Notes under the pieces: model-generated
What the model was told of the DNA's origin: nothing
The model's input: the letters and a program-made list of their open reading frames with translations, nothing else
The model's database searches: none
Made by a program: the position numbers and the translations under genes
Part shown: piece after piece, positions 21,402 to 31,998 of the stretch
Layout: each line of letters begins with the position of its first letter
How positions within the stretch are numbered: the first letter of the stretch is position 1
Assembly (NCBI RefSeq): GCF_902141845.1
Contig: NZ_CABFPH010000005.1
Span: 1 to 64,000, forward strand
DNA: 64,000 nucleotides
Direction of reading: 5' to 3'
Source: Methylobacterium symbioticum
Lineage (GTDB): Bacteria; Pseudomonadota; Alphaproteobacteria; Rhizobiales; Beijerinckiaceae

Positions 21402-21785
21402 CGTCCCCCTCCCAACCCTGCGCGCCTGCGGGCCGCCCGATTGGTCGGCACGGGGTCGGCGCGCGATCAGGGCGTCCGTACCGGCCGGCTGCCCGCACGA
21501 ACGCTGTCAGCCGGATCGAGCCCGGCCCCGCCACGCAATCGGTCTGGCCGCCGCGGAGGAGCAACCGCCGGGCGACGCAGTGGAACCTACAGGAGGGCTC
21601 GCGGCGCTTGCAAGGGTCGGGGAACCGGCCGAGTCGGGCCACAAGAGGGCTGTCCACCGGCAATGCCGGCCGGGGTGGCGGCTACCCGATCTGACGAAAA
21701 AGCCGTGCCCGACCGCATCGCGGTCGGGCACGGCTCCTCATTCCGTCATCGCGCCGCGCCACTCACGCCGCGGCGGGAAAAGGCG
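21402..21785. other. Intergenic region between gcrA and a lipoprotein gene
   Basis: About 380 bases. Apart from the hairpin at 21702-21734 I see no gene. It must carry the gcrA promoter on the minus strand, but no clear -35/-10 pair is visible. Confidence 0.4.
21702..21734 (-). terminator. Strong rho-independent terminator of the lipoprotein gene
   Basis: A perfect 15-bp stem (GCCGTGCCCGACCGC with its complement) and a 3-base loop, followed on the minus strand by TTTTTC. It lies about 50 bases after the lipoprotein stop on that strand. The arms resemble the second hairpin of the repeat family at 57.3 and 63.5 kb, so it may be a repeat recruited as a terminator. Confidence 0.8.
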
Positions 21786-22220
21786 TCAGAAACGGCCGCC
21801 GACGCCCATGCCGCCGCTCGGCGTCAGGGCGGGGGCCATGCCGCTGGATCCGCTGGGACCGCTCTCGGCGCCCTCGATCTCCTCGCGGCGGATCCGGCGC
21901 TCGGCGGTCGCCTGGGCACGGCTCTCGCCGCGGACGTTCTTCGGCAGGTCGAGGGAGCGGGTCGGAGCCGTGGCGGCCGGGGCCGCGTCGGGGTCGACAT
22001 CGGCGCGCGCGGTCCGCGTGGGAACGCTGCCCCGCAGGGAAGGCGGGGGGCCGACATCGCCAGCCGGCATCACGCCGCCGCCGCCGCCGAGGATCTTGCC
22101 GAGGCCGCCGCCGACCGATTGGCAGCCACCGAGTGCCGCGAGGCAAACGGCGAGCAGCAGCGCGCGCCGCGGTCGCGCGCCGAGCGCGAGGCGCGCCGGG
22201 GTCAGGGGCGACAGGGGCAT
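21786..22220 (-). CDS. Putative lipoprotein of unknown function
   Basis: A 144-aa protein with a Type II signal peptide. A positively charged N-terminus with ARPRR is followed by a hydrophobic stretch and lipobox LGGC, Cys33. Mature sequence is Gly-rich at first (GGGLGKILGGGGG), then disordered, with an Arg/Glu helix near residues 100-120 (TAERRIRREEIEG). No family recognised. Monocistronic by appearance, with a strong terminator downstream. The in-frame ATG at 22220 gives the standard n-region. Confidence 0.7.
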   Translation of the reverse strand: MPLSPLTPARLALGARPRRALLLAVCLAALGGCQSVGGGLGKILGGGGGVMPAGDVGPPPSLRGSVPTRTARADVDPDAAPAATAPTRSLDLPKNVRGESRAQATAERRIRREEIEGAESGPSGSSGMAPALTPSGGMGVGGRF

Positions 22221-22479
22221 GGGTCGATCCTCGCGCTCTCGCGGCCGCTTTCGCGCGGCCCGCGTCGTTCCAGTGCCTCTCTACGCCTGAGATTGCGCGA
22301 AAACCAAGGCACACCCTGTGGCCAGCCTGCCGCGGCCCGGAACTTGCCGCGTCACGCAGCGCCTGGATCCACAACTTCGCCTTGGTCGGCCGTCAAGGAC
22401 CCATTGCCCCCTGGCGGAACCTGCTCCCGAAGGCGCGGTTGTGACGCCAGCCGTGACGCCCCAACGACAAGGACACCCC

Positions 22480-23238
22480 GTGTTCAGACTCGACCGGATC
22501 CTCGCGACTGCGACGATCGCCCTGTGGACCGCGTCCGCTTCGGCCGAACCGCCACAGACCGGGGAGGGGAGCTCGCAGCCGGGCACCACACAGACCGCGC
22601 CGTCCGCGACGCCCGCCGTTCCACCCAATGTCCCGGCGCCGGTGCCGCCGGCCGGGCAGGCCCAACCCGCTCCGCAGGGGGCGCCTGCCCAACCGGCTGT
22701 GCCGCCCGTGGCCCAGCCCGTGCCACAGCAGGGAACGCCGGCCACCGTCCTCGACACCCAGGATTACGAAAGCCTGCTCGGCAAGGGCGTACGCAGCGCA
22801 AACGGCGATGAACTCGGCCGTGTCATCGACGTGATCATCGACAAGGACGGGCGCCCTCGCGCGGCGATCATCGATTTCGGCGGGTTCCTCGGCGTCGGCA
22901 CCCGCAAGATCGCGGTGGATTGGCGGGCGCTGCGCTTCACCACCGACGGAAAGCCCGGCCGCCTCTCGCTGCAGCTCAGCCGCAATCAGGTCCGCGTCTC
23001 TCCGGAATACAAGGCCGGCGAGCCGATCGTCGTGCTGGGCCCGGCGAGCCCATCGGTCGAGGGCGAGCAGCCGGCAGCCGCGCCGCAGGCCCAAGCTCAA
23101 CCTCAAGCTCAGCCGCCCGCCCCGGCACAGCCATCGGTCCCGGTCCAGCCCTCGGCACCGGGCGCCGCCCAGCCGGCACCTCAGCCTGTCCCAACGCCCT
23201 CCGTCGAGAAGCCGCCGGAGAAGGCCCCGGATAAATGA
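22480..23238 (+). CDS. PRC-barrel domain protein, exported
   Basis: A 252-aa protein with signal peptide (cleavage near residue 22, SASA/EPP), a Pro/Gln/Ala-rich linker to about residue 92, and a PRC-barrel domain at about 95-175 (LLGKGVRSANGDELGRVIDVIID, AAIIDFGGFLGVGTRKIAVDW). A Pro/Ala/Gln-rich tail follows. PRC-barrels mediate protein contacts in ribosome maturation, photosynthetic centres and bacterial envelope proteins; here export suggests an envelope role. GTG 22480 is chosen for an AAGGA ribosome binding site and a proper signal peptide. The stop overlaps the next start by four bases. Confidence 0.82.
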   Translation: MFRLDRILATATIALWTASASAEPPQTGEGSSQPGTTQTAPSATPAVPPNVPAPVPPAGQAQPAPQGAPAQPAVPPVAQPVPQQGTPATVLDTQDYESLLGKGVRSANGDELGRVIDVIIDKDGRPRAAIIDFGGFLGVGTRKIAVDWRALRFTTDGKPGRLSLQLSRNQVRVSPEYKAGEPIVVLGPASPSVEGEQPAAAPQAQAQPQAQPPAPAQPSVPVQPSAPGAAQPAPQPVPTPSVEKPPEKAPDK

Positions 23239-24599
23239 CGGTGGTTCGCCCGAAAGACCGGCGTGCCATCCCGCACCGGGAGCGCGAAGTGCCTCGCCAT
23301 GAACTCCGCGCGCGCCCGGGCCGCCTGAAGGACGCCGCCCCCGAGGCACCGCGCGAGGCGGCGCCGGCGATGCCCGAGCCGGTCGCGGGCATCGGCGCCG
23401 AGGTCTCGCGCGGCAGCCGCCGGGGCCTCGACGCCTTCGCCTTCTTCGTCGCCAACCTGCAGACGGGCTTCGGGCCCTTCCTTGCCGTCTATTTCTCGCA
23501 GGCCAAGTGGACGCAATCCGACATCGGATTCGCGCTCACCGTCGGCAGTCTGGTCAGCCTTCTCGGGCAGGTGCCGGGCGGGGCGTTCGTGGATGCCGTG
23601 CGCTCGAAGCGCTTCGCGGCGGGCGTCGCGGTAATCGGGATCTCGGCGAGCGCCCTCGCCCTGGCCCTCTGGCCGAGCTTCCTCATCGTGCTGCTCGCCA
23701 TGGCGGTGCACTCCGCGGCGAGTTGCGTGCTGACGCCCGCCATCGCCGCGATCAGCATCGGCCTTGTCGGCCATGCGCGTGCGGGAGAGCGGCTCGGCCG
23801 AAACGCGAGCTTTCAGGCGCTCGGCAACGCGCTCGCGGCCGCCGGCATGGGCGCCTGCGGCTACTATCTGACGAACGATGCCGTGTTCTACCTTACCGCA
23901 GTCCTGGTGGTGCCGACGCTGATCGCGCTCTCCCGCATCCGCGCCGAGGAGATCGATGCGAATGTTCGCATGCAGGAGGCAACTCCGGCACCCGCTGAGG
24001 CTGGCGCCCTCCGTGCGCTCTTGCGCAACCGCGGGCTGCTCATCTTCGCCGGCTGCATGACCCTCTTCTTCCTCGCCAACGCGGCGATGCTGCCCCTGGT
24101 CGGCAGCGCCCTGACTCTGCGAGCGAGCGAGATCGCCACCGTTCTGGTCGCGGCCTGCATCATGGTTCCCCAGGCGGTGCTTGCCGTCTGCGCACCCGCT
24201 GTCGGGCGCGCGGCCGAGCGATTCGGGCGCTGGCCGGTCCTGCTGGTCGGCTTCGCCGCCCTGCCGCTGCGTGGCCTGCTCCTCGCCTACACCACCAACC
24301 CCTATCTCCTGGTCGCCATCCAGGTCCTCGATGGGGTCTCCGCCTCGGTGCTCGGGGTGATGGTGCCGCTCATCGTCTCCGACCTGACCCGCGGCACCGG
24401 GCGGTTCAACCTGGCCCTCGGTGCAGTCGGCACCGCCATGGGCATCGGCGCCGCGCTTTCCACCTCGCTCGCCGGCATCATGGCGGATCGGCTCGGCAGC
24501 CACCCCGCCTTCCTGGGCCTCGCGTTGGTCGGCCTCGCCGCCACGCTGCTGGTCGCCTTCGCGATGCCGGAGACGCGCCGGGATCCCGACCCGCGCTGA
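23235..24599 (+). CDS. MFS transporter
   Basis: A 454-aa major facilitator protein with about 12 hydrophobic segments starting near residue 65, after a hydrophilic, Arg/Pro-rich N-terminal tail of about 60 residues. The DAVRSKR loop after helix 2 corresponds to the MFS motif A position. Central charged loop near 215-245, then six more helices with MADRLGSHPAF in the second motif-A-like loop. ATG 23235 overlaps the PRC-barrel stop, so the two are translationally coupled. An internal start nearer the first helix cannot be excluded. Substrate unknown. Confidence 0.88.
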   Translation: MTVVRPKDRRAIPHREREVPRHELRARPGRLKDAAPEAPREAAPAMPEPVAGIGAEVSRGSRRGLDAFAFFVANLQTGFGPFLAVYFSQAKWTQSDIGFALTVGSLVSLLGQVPGGAFVDAVRSKRFAAGVAVIGISASALALALWPSFLIVLLAMAVHSAASCVLTPAIAAISIGLVGHARAGERLGRNASFQALGNALAAAGMGACGYYLTNDAVFYLTAVLVVPTLIALSRIRAEEIDANVRMQEATPAPAEAGALRALLRNRGLLIFAGCMTLFFLANAAMLPLVGSALTLRASEIATVLVAACIMVPQAVLAVCAPAVGRAAERFGRWPVLLVGFAALPLRGLLLAYTTNPYLLVAIQVLDGVSASVLGVMVPLIVSDLTRGTGRFNLALGAVGTAMGIGAALSTSLAGIMADRLGSHPAFLGLALVGLAATLLVAFAMPETRRDPDPR

Positions 24600-24777
24600 G
24601 GCGGCATCGAAATCGCTTGCCGGTCAAGCGACGTTCAGATTGGACGGATTAGGATTAGCGCGCGTGACCGGATCGGCGCGGGACACTGCAACATATGGCG
24701 ACGCTCTCGCGTTGCCGCCCTGGAGCGCTCTCTGCCGAGACGGATGCCGGATCGGCGACCGGGAGCGCGACACGGCG

Positions 24778-24830
24778 ACGGTTCAGATCCGGGCCCGGCG
24801 GTATCGCCACCGGGCCCGGGTCTGAACCGT
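24778..24830. terminator. Long hairpin after the MFS gene
   Basis: ACGGTTCAGA, then CCGGGCCCGG, is mirrored after a short loop to give a stem of about 22 bp with one or two weak pairs. No T-run follows on the + strand. It lies between the MFS stop and the ABC exporter start, so it could end MFS transcripts or fold in the leader of the exporter mRNA. Confidence 0.5.
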
Positions 24831-24882
24831 TGTCCGCCCGTATCGGTCCGCCCCGCCGCCGTCAGCGTCGTTCGAATTCGAG

Positions 24883-26658
<1,776 letters not shown>

Positions 26659-26748
26659 GCGTCTGATTGGGCCGGATCGCCATCGATGGTCCGGCTCGTC
26701 CCATCGCGCCACCTCAAGATGAAATCGTGAAGTGGATGGACGGGGAAT

Positions 26749-26771
26749 GAGCGGGATCAGGGATCCCGCTC
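26749..26771. terminator. Hairpin between convergent ABC exporter and response regulator
   Basis: A perfect 10-bp stem, GAGCGGGATC with its complement, around a 3-base loop, ending 10 bases before the 3' end of the convergent response regulator. It probably serves both genes. Confidence 0.55.
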
Positions 26772-26780
26772 GATCCAGCC

Positions 26781-27176
26781 TCAGGCGGCTGCGCGGGCCG
26801 CGAGCGTCGCGCGCTCGGCCTGGACGAGAACGTCGAGCGCCCGCCAGGGCTTCTGCATGAACACGGCCTGGGGCGGCAGACGATCGTCGGTGCGGGCATC
26901 GTAGCCCGACGTCACCACGACCCGCACGTCCGGCCAGCGGCGTTCGACGGTGCTGGCGAGGGCGAGGCCGTCCATCGCGCCGGGGAGGCGAACGTCGGCG
27001 AAGAGCAGCGCGACGTTCACGTCGGGCCGTTCGAGCACGGAGATCGCCGCTTCGGCGCTCTCGCATGCGATGACGTCCAAGTCCGTCTCCTCGAGGACGG
27101 CGGACGCAAGGTCGCGGACCGCTGCGTCGTCCTCGACCACGAGTGCGACGGGACAGTCGGGCAGGGCGTAGCCCAT
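26781..27176 (-). CDS. Single-domain response regulator
   Basis: A 131-aa receiver with acidic residues Glu15-Asp17, phospho-acceptor Asp61 in FADVRLPG, Thr89-Ser90 in VVVTSGY, and Lys109 in MQKPW. No output domain. ATG 27176 is preceded by GAAGGAG at good distance, which excludes the longer open frame up to 27398. Receivers of this GxxDG-type sequence commonly work with HWE or HisKA_2 kinases in this group. Partner unknown. Confidence 0.9.
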   Translation of the reverse strand: MGYALPDCPVALVVEDDAAVRDLASAVLEETDLDVIACESAEAAISVLERPDVNVALLFADVRLPGAMDGLALASTVERRWPDVRVVVTSGYDARTDDRLPPQAVFMQKPWRALDVLVQAERATLAARAAA

Positions 27177-27666
27177 GGGGTCTCCTTCACATCTGGATGC
27201 TGGTCTGATGCATTCCCGGGCTTCGCAGCCTCTACCGGACCGCTGATTCCCCCCGAGTCGATCATGCTGCGCCGTCTGGAACGCGCGAACAAGAGTCGGA
27301 CGGCCTGTGCCGAGCCTCCGATGCACCCCGCGAACGCCCCGCGCACTGCCGGAGCCATTCGGTCCCGCGGGTGACGCTAGGTCTTCCATGAGCGACATCG
27401 AGCCTCGCCCGCAGAATCCGCCGCGGGACGCACCTGCAACACTGGAACGCCAACGCGCGCACCGGCCTGGCGTTTCCCGGCTGTTAAGACATCGTTCACC
27501 AACCCGGCCGGACAGTTACGGTTCGATGACAGGAGCGGAACGCATCTTGCGTCACCGCTTCGGATCGCCCTCACGCCGAGATCCCGGTCGCGCCTTCTCC
27601 GCTCCTTGGCGAGGACGCAATCGGGGTGCTCATGCCCGGACCCCGAACAGGAGGTGTGCGTCAGCC
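27177..27666. other. Intergenic region upstream of the glutamine amidotransferase gene
   Basis: About 490 bases between divergent genes without a supported gene. Only the AGGAGGT ribosome binding site at about 27649-27655 and a short TCGGGGT/ACCCCGA inverted pair just before it are notable. I see no convincing promoter. Confidence 0.4.
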
Positions 27667-28458
27667 ATGTGCCGCTTTCTCGCCTATAGCGGTGAGCCGG
27701 TCTTCCTCTCCGATCTCGTCTGCTCGCCCGTGCACTCGCTGGTGCACCAGTCGCTTCACGCGGATGAGGGGAAGACCGAGACCAATGGCGACGGCTTCGG
27801 CATCGGCTGGTACGGTGAGCGGCCCGAGCCCGGGATCTATCGGGACATCTCTCCGGCTTGGTCGGACGAGAATCTCGCCAATCTCTGCGGCCAGGTCCGG
27901 GCGCGGACCTTCTTCGCCCATGTGCGCGCCTCGACCGGCACAGCGACGGCGCGTGCGAACTGCCATCCCTTCGCCCATGGCCGCCACCTGTTCATGCATA
28001 ACGGCCAGATCGGCGGCTACCACCGGATCAAGCGGCGGCTCGAGGCCCTGATCCCGGACGAGTATTACGATGGCCGCCGCGGCAGCACGGATTCCGAGGC
28101 GATCTTCCTCCTCGCCCTCGCGAACGGCCTGAAACAGGATCCGGTCGGCGCCATGACCGAGACGATGGCGCAGGTGCGCGGACTGATGCGGACGGCGGGC
28201 GTCGCCGAGCCGCTGCGCTTCACCGCCCTCCTCACCGACGGCGAGGACCTCACCGCCTATCGATGGGCCTGCGACGGACGCCCGCCGAGCCTCTACTACC
28301 GGCAGGACGAGACCGGCCTTGTCGTCGTCTCGGAGCCGATCGACGGCTGCCGCGAGGGCTGGACCGTGGTGCCGAAGGGCGGAACGCTGCGCGCGCGCCG
28401 CGGCGGCGGGGTCACCGTCGAGCGTCCGGCGTCCGAGGCCGCCCTCTGCGCAGCCTGA
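27667..28458 (+). CDS. Class II glutamine amidotransferase (YafJ/EgtC-like)
   Basis: A 263-aa N-terminal-nucleophile hydrolase. Cys2 (MCRFLAY) is the nucleophile exposed after Met removal, which fixes the start at ATG 27667 although the frame is open to 27307. [18 protein letters not shown] and the [11 protein letters not shown] segments build the glutaminase site. EgtC, the ergothioneine gamma-glutamyl hydrolase, belongs to this family, but no egtB or egtD is nearby, so the substrate is not assigned. The first glutamine amidotransferase domain has no attached synthetase. It has its own ribosome binding site. Confidence 0.9.
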   Translation: MCRFLAYSGEPVFLSDLVCSPVHSLVHQSLHADEGKTETNGDGFGIGWYGERPEPGIYRDISPAWSDENLANLCGQVRARTFFAHVRASTGTATARANCHPFAHGRHLFMHNGQIGGYHRIKRRLEALIPDEYYDGRRGSTDSEAIFLLALANGLKQDPVGAMTETMAQVRGLMRTAGVAEPLRFTALLTDGEDLTAYRWACDGRPPSLYYRQDETGLVVVSEPIDGCREGWTVVPKGGTLRARRGGGVTVERPASEAALCAA

Positions 28459-28579
28459 CCGGCAAGCCTCGCCGTCACCGGGTGGGAGCTATGCCGACAG
28501 GCGCCTTGTCAGGGCGCAGCACGTGACAAACATGGCGGGCGCCGGCCCGCGAGGCCGGGCACGAGCGACGGCTGCCCCG

Positions 28580-30022
28580 ATGTCTTCCGAGTATCCCGAT
28601 ACAGACCTCCATATCGGCGGCGCCTGGACCGCCGGATCCGACCGTCAGACCCTTCCCGTCCTGAACCCGGCTACCGGCGAGGCCATCGGCCAGTGCGCCG
28701 TCGCGACCGAAGCCGACCTCGACCGGGCGCTGGAGGCCGCGGCCCGGGGTTTCGCCGCTTGGCGCAAGGTGGCGCCGTTTGAGCGTGCCAAGGTGATGCG
28801 CAAGGCCGCCGACCTGCTGCGCGAGCGCGCCGACGGGATCGCCCGGGTGATGACGCTGGAGCAGGGCAAGCCGGTCGCTGAGGCGCGGATCGAGGCCCTG
28901 GCGGCGGCCGACATCATCGACTGGTTCGCGGAGGAGGGGAAGCGCGCCTATGGCCGCGTAATCCCGGCCCGCGCCGACGGCGTCCTGCAGATCGCCGTGA
29001 AGGAGCCGGTCGGGCCGGTCGCCTGCTTCACGCCGTGGAATTTCCCGATCAACCAGGCCGTGCGCAAGGTCTCGGCAGCGCTCTGCACCGGCTGCTCGGT
29101 CATTCTGAAGGGACCTGAGGACACGCCGGCCTCCTGCGCCGCGATGATCCGCGCCTTCCTCGACGCGGGTGTGCCCGGCGACGTGCTCTCGCTCGTCTAC
29201 GGCAACCCGGCGGCGATCTCGGGCTACCTCATCCCGCACCCGGTCATCCGCAAGATCTCGTTCACCGGTTCCACCCCAGTCGGCAAGGAACTCGCGGCGC
29301 TCGCCGGGCGCCACATGAAGCGGGTGACGATGGAGCTCGGCGGCCACGCACCCGCGATTGTGTTCGAGGATGCCGACGTCGAGAAGGCGGTGAGCGTGCT
29401 CGGCGGCTCCAAGTTCCGCAATGCCGGACAGGTCTGCGTCGCGCCGACCCGCTTTCTGGTGCACGATTCCGTCTTCGATCGCTTCGTCGATGGCTTCACG
29501 GCGGTCGCGAAGGCGGTGAAGGTCGGCGACGGGCTCGATCCCAGCACGAAGATGGGCCCGCTGATCCACAGCCGCCGCCTCGACGCGATGGAGGCGCTCG
29601 TCGCCGACGCCACGGCGCAAGGCGCGACCTTGAGGACCGGCGGCAAGCGCATCGGCAATCGCGGCAACTTCTTCGAGCCGACCGTCTTCACGGAGGTGCC
29701 GCTGACGGCGCGCATCATGAACGAGGAGCCGTTCGGGCCGATCGCCGCGATCCAGCGCTTCTCGAGCGAGGACGAGGCTCTGGAGGAGGCCAACCGTCTG
29801 CCCTACGGCCTTGCCGCATACGCCTATACCCGCTCGGCCGAGCGGGCGACGCGGGTGGCGCAGCAGGTCGAGAGCGGCATGCTTTCGATCAACCACCACG
29901 GCCTCGCCTTGCCCGAGGTGCCCTTCGGCGGCGTGAAGGACTCGGGCTACGGCAGCGAGGGCGGCTCCGAGGCGCTGGAGGCCTATCTCGTCACGAAGTT
30001 CGTCACCCAGGCGAATTTCTGA
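28580..30022 (+). CDS. Aldehyde dehydrogenase, succinate-semialdehyde-dehydrogenase-like
   Basis: A 480-aa NAD(P)-dependent aldehyde dehydrogenase. The cofactor region [10 protein letters not shown], Gly loop [12 protein letters not shown], general base Glu252 in MELGGHAP and catalytic Cys286 in AGQVC are all in place, and the NEEPFGP and [15 protein letters not shown] motifs follow. Sequence resembles GabD-type enzymes that oxidise succinate semialdehyde, though betaine-aldehyde-like substrates remain possible. ATG 28580 gives a normal length; ATG 28532 and an open frame further up lack homology. Confidence 0.9.
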   Translation: MSSEYPDTDLHIGGAWTAGSDRQTLPVLNPATGEAIGQCAVATEADLDRALEAAARGFAAWRKVAPFERAKVMRKAADLLRERADGIARVMTLEQGKPVAEARIEALAAADIIDWFAEEGKRAYGRVIPARADGVLQIAVKEPVGPVACFTPWNFPINQAVRKVSAALCTGCSVILKGPEDTPASCAAMIRAFLDAGVPGDVLSLVYGNPAAISGYLIPHPVIRKISFTGSTPVGKELAALAGRHMKRVTMELGGHAPAIVFEDADVEKAVSVLGGSKFRNAGQVCVAPTRFLVHDSVFDRFVDGFTAVAKAVKVGDGLDPSTKMGPLIHSRRLDAMEALVADATAQGATLRTGGKRIGNRGNFFEPTVFTEVPLTARIMNEEPFGPIAAIQRFSSEDEALEEANRLPYGLAAYAYTRSAERATRVAQQVESGMLSINHHGLALPEVPFGGVKDSGYGSEGGSEALEAYLVTKFVTQANF

Positions 30023-30080
30023 AACACCGGACCGATCTCGCGCGTTCGCTCCCGATAACAAGTCATCAGGGAGCGAGCCC

Positions 30081-30245
30081 GTGAGCCAGATCTACACCGA
30101 CGGCCATCCCACCGCGGCCGATGCGCCCGAACATCGGCGCGGCCAGAGCGTCGATAGTATCGACCAGGCCAGCAGCGTCACGATGCTGGGCCTTGCCGCG
30201 GCGGGCGCCGCCGCGGCGAGCCTTCTGCTCATCGCCATCGTCTGA
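30081..30245 (+). CDS. 54-aa small membrane protein
   Basis: A GTG-started reading frame of 54 codons. GGGAG lies 8 bases before the start. The first 32 residues are hydrophilic (SQIYTDGHPTAADAPEHRR), and the last 22 (VTMLGLAAAGAAAASLLLIAIV) form one hydrophobic segment ending at the C-terminus, a tail-anchored layout. It is followed by two hairpins. Third positions are GC-rich. The family is not recognised. The combination of ribosome binding site, membrane segment and terminator supports a real gene. Confidence 0.6.
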   Translation: MSQIYTDGHPTAADAPEHRRGQSVDSIDQASSVTMLGLAAAGAAAASLLLIAIV

Positions 30246-30270
30246 GGCGAGAACCGCGGCGGCGCCCAGA

Positions 30271-30293
30271 GCATTTTTCGCATCGAAAAATGC
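30271..30293. terminator. A/T-rich hairpin
   Basis: Perfect 10-bp stem GCATTTTTCG with its complement around CAT. The stem itself is T- and A-rich on both strands, unlike the surrounding sequence. First of two tandem hairpins between the 54-aa gene and the convergent acdS. It may be a member of an intergenic repeat family. Confidence 0.5.
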
Positions 30294-30311
30294 GTCTTCA
30301 TCCATGAGTGA

Positions 30312-30349
30312 GAGCGTCTTCCCTGATTCCGGAATCAGGGAGGACGCTC
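30312..30349. terminator. Long hairpin downstream of acdS
   Basis: GAGCGTCTTCCCTGATTCC is followed directly by its complement, giving a 19-bp stem with a single T-G pair. It lies 17 bases beyond the acdS stop on the minus strand and about 70 bases after the 54-aa gene on the plus strand, so it can end transcription from both sides. Confidence 0.6.
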
Positions 30350-30365
30350 GCGCGGCCGCGACGGA

Positions 30366-31376
30366 TCAGCCGTTGCGGAAGGTGTAGCTGTAGCCGTTGA
30401 TGGCCGGCGCGCCGCCGAGATGGGCGTAGAGCACCTTCGAGCCCTTAGGGAAGAAGCCCGTCTTCACGAGGTCGATCATGCCCTGCATCGACTTGCCCTC
30501 GTAGACCGGGTCCGTGATCATGCCCTCGAGACGGGCCGAGAGACGGATCGCCTCAACGGTCTCCTTCGAGGGCACGCCGTAGACCGGGTAGGCGTAATCT
30601 TCCATGAGCACCACGTCGTCGGCGACGATGTCGCCCGCACCGACTAGGGCGGCGGTGTTCTGGGCGATGTCGAGCACCTGCGCCTTGGTCTGCGCCGGGG
30701 TGCAGGAGGCGTCGATGCCAATGACGTTGCGGGCGCGCCCATCGGCCGAGAAGCCGACCAGCATGCCGGCATGGGTCGAACCGGTGACGGTGCAGACGAC
30801 CACGTAGTCGAACGTGATGCCCATCTCGGCTTCCTGGGCCCGCACCTCCTCGGCGAAGCCGACATAGCCGAGGCCGCCATATTTGTGCACCGAGGCGCCA
30901 GCCGGGATCGCGTAGGGCTTACCGCCCTCCGCCTCGACCTCGGCGATGGCCCGCTTCCAGCTGTCGCGGATGCCGATGTCGAAGCCATCATCGACGAGTT
31001 GCGCCTCGGCGCCCATCAGGCGCGAGAGCAGGATGTTGCCGACCCGATCGTAGACGGCGTCCTCATGCGGCACCCACGCCTCCTGGATCAGCCGGCACTT
31101 CATGCCGATCTTCGCGGCCACCGCGGCCACCATGCGGGTGTGGTTCGACTGCACGCCGCCGATCGAGACGAGAGTGTCGGCGCCGCTCTTGATTGCGTCC
31201 GGCACGATGTATTCGAGCTTGCGCAGCTTGTTGCCCCCGAAGGCGAGGCCGGAATTGCAGTCCTCGCGCTTGGCGTAGAGCTCGATATCGCCACCGAGAT
31301 GGGCGCTGAGCCGCTTCAGGGGCTCGATTGGGGTCGGGCCGAAGGTGAGGGGATAGCGCTCGAATTTCGACAGCAT
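30366..31376 (-). CDS. acdS: 1-aminocyclopropane-1-carboxylate deaminase
   Basis: A 336-aa PLP enzyme that cleaves the ethylene precursor ACC to 2-oxobutyrate and ammonia, a plant-growth-promoting trait. PLP Lys50 lies in [10 protein letters not shown]. The residues that distinguish true ACC deaminase from D-cysteine desulfhydrase, Tyr and Glu in the PVYEGKSM segment (about 292-293), are present. [12 protein letters not shown] is the phosphate and substrate loop. ATG 31376 gives the family length and N-terminus. It is divergent from an Lrp-type regulator that closely resembles AcdR, so expression is probably induced by ACC through it. Confidence 0.96.
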   Translation of the reverse strand: MLSKFERYPLTFGPTPIEPLKRLSAHLGGDIELYAKREDCNSGLAFGGNKLRKLEYIVPDAIKSGADTLVSIGGVQSNHTRMVAAVAAKIGMKCRLIQEAWVPHEDAVYDRVGNILLSRLMGAEAQLVDDGFDIGIRDSWKRAIAEVEAEGGKPYAIPAGASVHKYGGLGYVGFAEEVRAQEAEMGITFDYVVVCTVTGSTHAGMLVGFSADGRARNVIGIDASCTPAQTKAQVLDIAQNTAALVGAGDIVADDVVLMEDYAYPVYGVPSKETVEAIRLSARLEGMITDPVYEGKSMQGMIDLVKTGFFPKGSKVLYAHLGGAPAINGYSYTFRNG

Positions 31377-31530
31377 GGGATCCTCGCGGAACGAAAGCCC
31401 CTGGACGCTAGCAGACACTTCGCGGAAGGTGCTCCCGAAATGACCCCCTCGAGTGGGAGCGGAACGGCTCGGCTGTCGTAGGTTAGGCCACAGCCTTCCG
31501 GAAATGCAGCCAGAAGCGAAAGGATCTTTC
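31377..31530. promoter_or_regulatory. Divergent acdS/acdR control region
   Basis: 154 bases between divergent acdS and acdR. In other proteobacteria AcdR binds this region and responds to ACC through AcdB. An AAAGGA ribosome binding site for acdR lies at 31519-31524 and a GAGGAT for acdS on the other strand. I do not see a clear AcdR, CRP or FNR consensus by eye. Confidence 0.55.
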
Positions 31531-31992
31531 GTGGACGCCCTGGACCGGATGGACCTCAGGATCCTGCGCCTGCTCCAGCAGGACGGACGCATGAACAACG
31601 CCGAGATCGCCAAGCGCGTGAATACCAGCCCGGCGACCTGCCACCGCCGCACGCAGCGCCTGTTCGAGGAGGGCTATGTCCGTGGCGTCCGCGCCGAGAT
31701 CGCGCCGGAGAAGGTCGAGCGCGGCTCCCTCGTGATGGTCGGCGTGGTGCTCGACCGCTCGACACCGGAGAGCTTCGGCGCGTTCGAGACGGCTGTGCGC
31801 AAGGTGCCGGCGGTGCTCGATTGCCACCTCGTCGCGGGCGACTTCGACTATTTCCTGAAGATCCGCGTGCGCGACATGGCCGATTTCAACCGCCTCCACA
31901 GCGAGACGCTGATCGCGCTGCCGGGCGTGCGGCAGACACGTACCTTCTTCGTGATGAAGGAGGTCATCGACAACGCACCGCTTGCCCTGTGA
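31531..31992 (+). CDS. acdR: Lrp/AsnC-family regulator AcdR
   Basis: A 153-aa transcription factor. An N-terminal helix-turn-helix (about 5-55: [20 protein letters not shown], then [12 protein letters not shown]) is followed by a RAM ligand domain (about 70-150: [25 protein letters not shown]). GTG 31531 has an AAAGGA 6 bases before it. ATG 31504 and ATG 31549 are in-frame alternatives. The position next to and divergent from acdS identifies it as the ACC-responsive activator; sequence alone would only say Lrp family. Confidence 0.88.
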   Translation: MDALDRMDLRILRLLQQDGRMNNAEIAKRVNTSPATCHRRTQRLFEEGYVRGVRAEIAPEKVERGSLVMVGVVLDRSTPESFGAFETAVRKVPAVLDCHLVAGDFDYFLKIRVRDMADFNRLHSETLIALPGVRQTRTFFVMKEVIDNAPLAL

Positions 31993-31998
31993 GGCGCC

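Noticed and set aside
24778..24830. Riboswitch upstream of the ABC exporter
   Set aside because: Only a simple long hairpin is visible; no conserved aptamer architecture can be recognised.
27667..28458. Glutamine amidotransferase as EgtC of an ergothioneine cluster
   Set aside because: No egtA, egtB, egtD or egtE nearby; only the general family can be supported.
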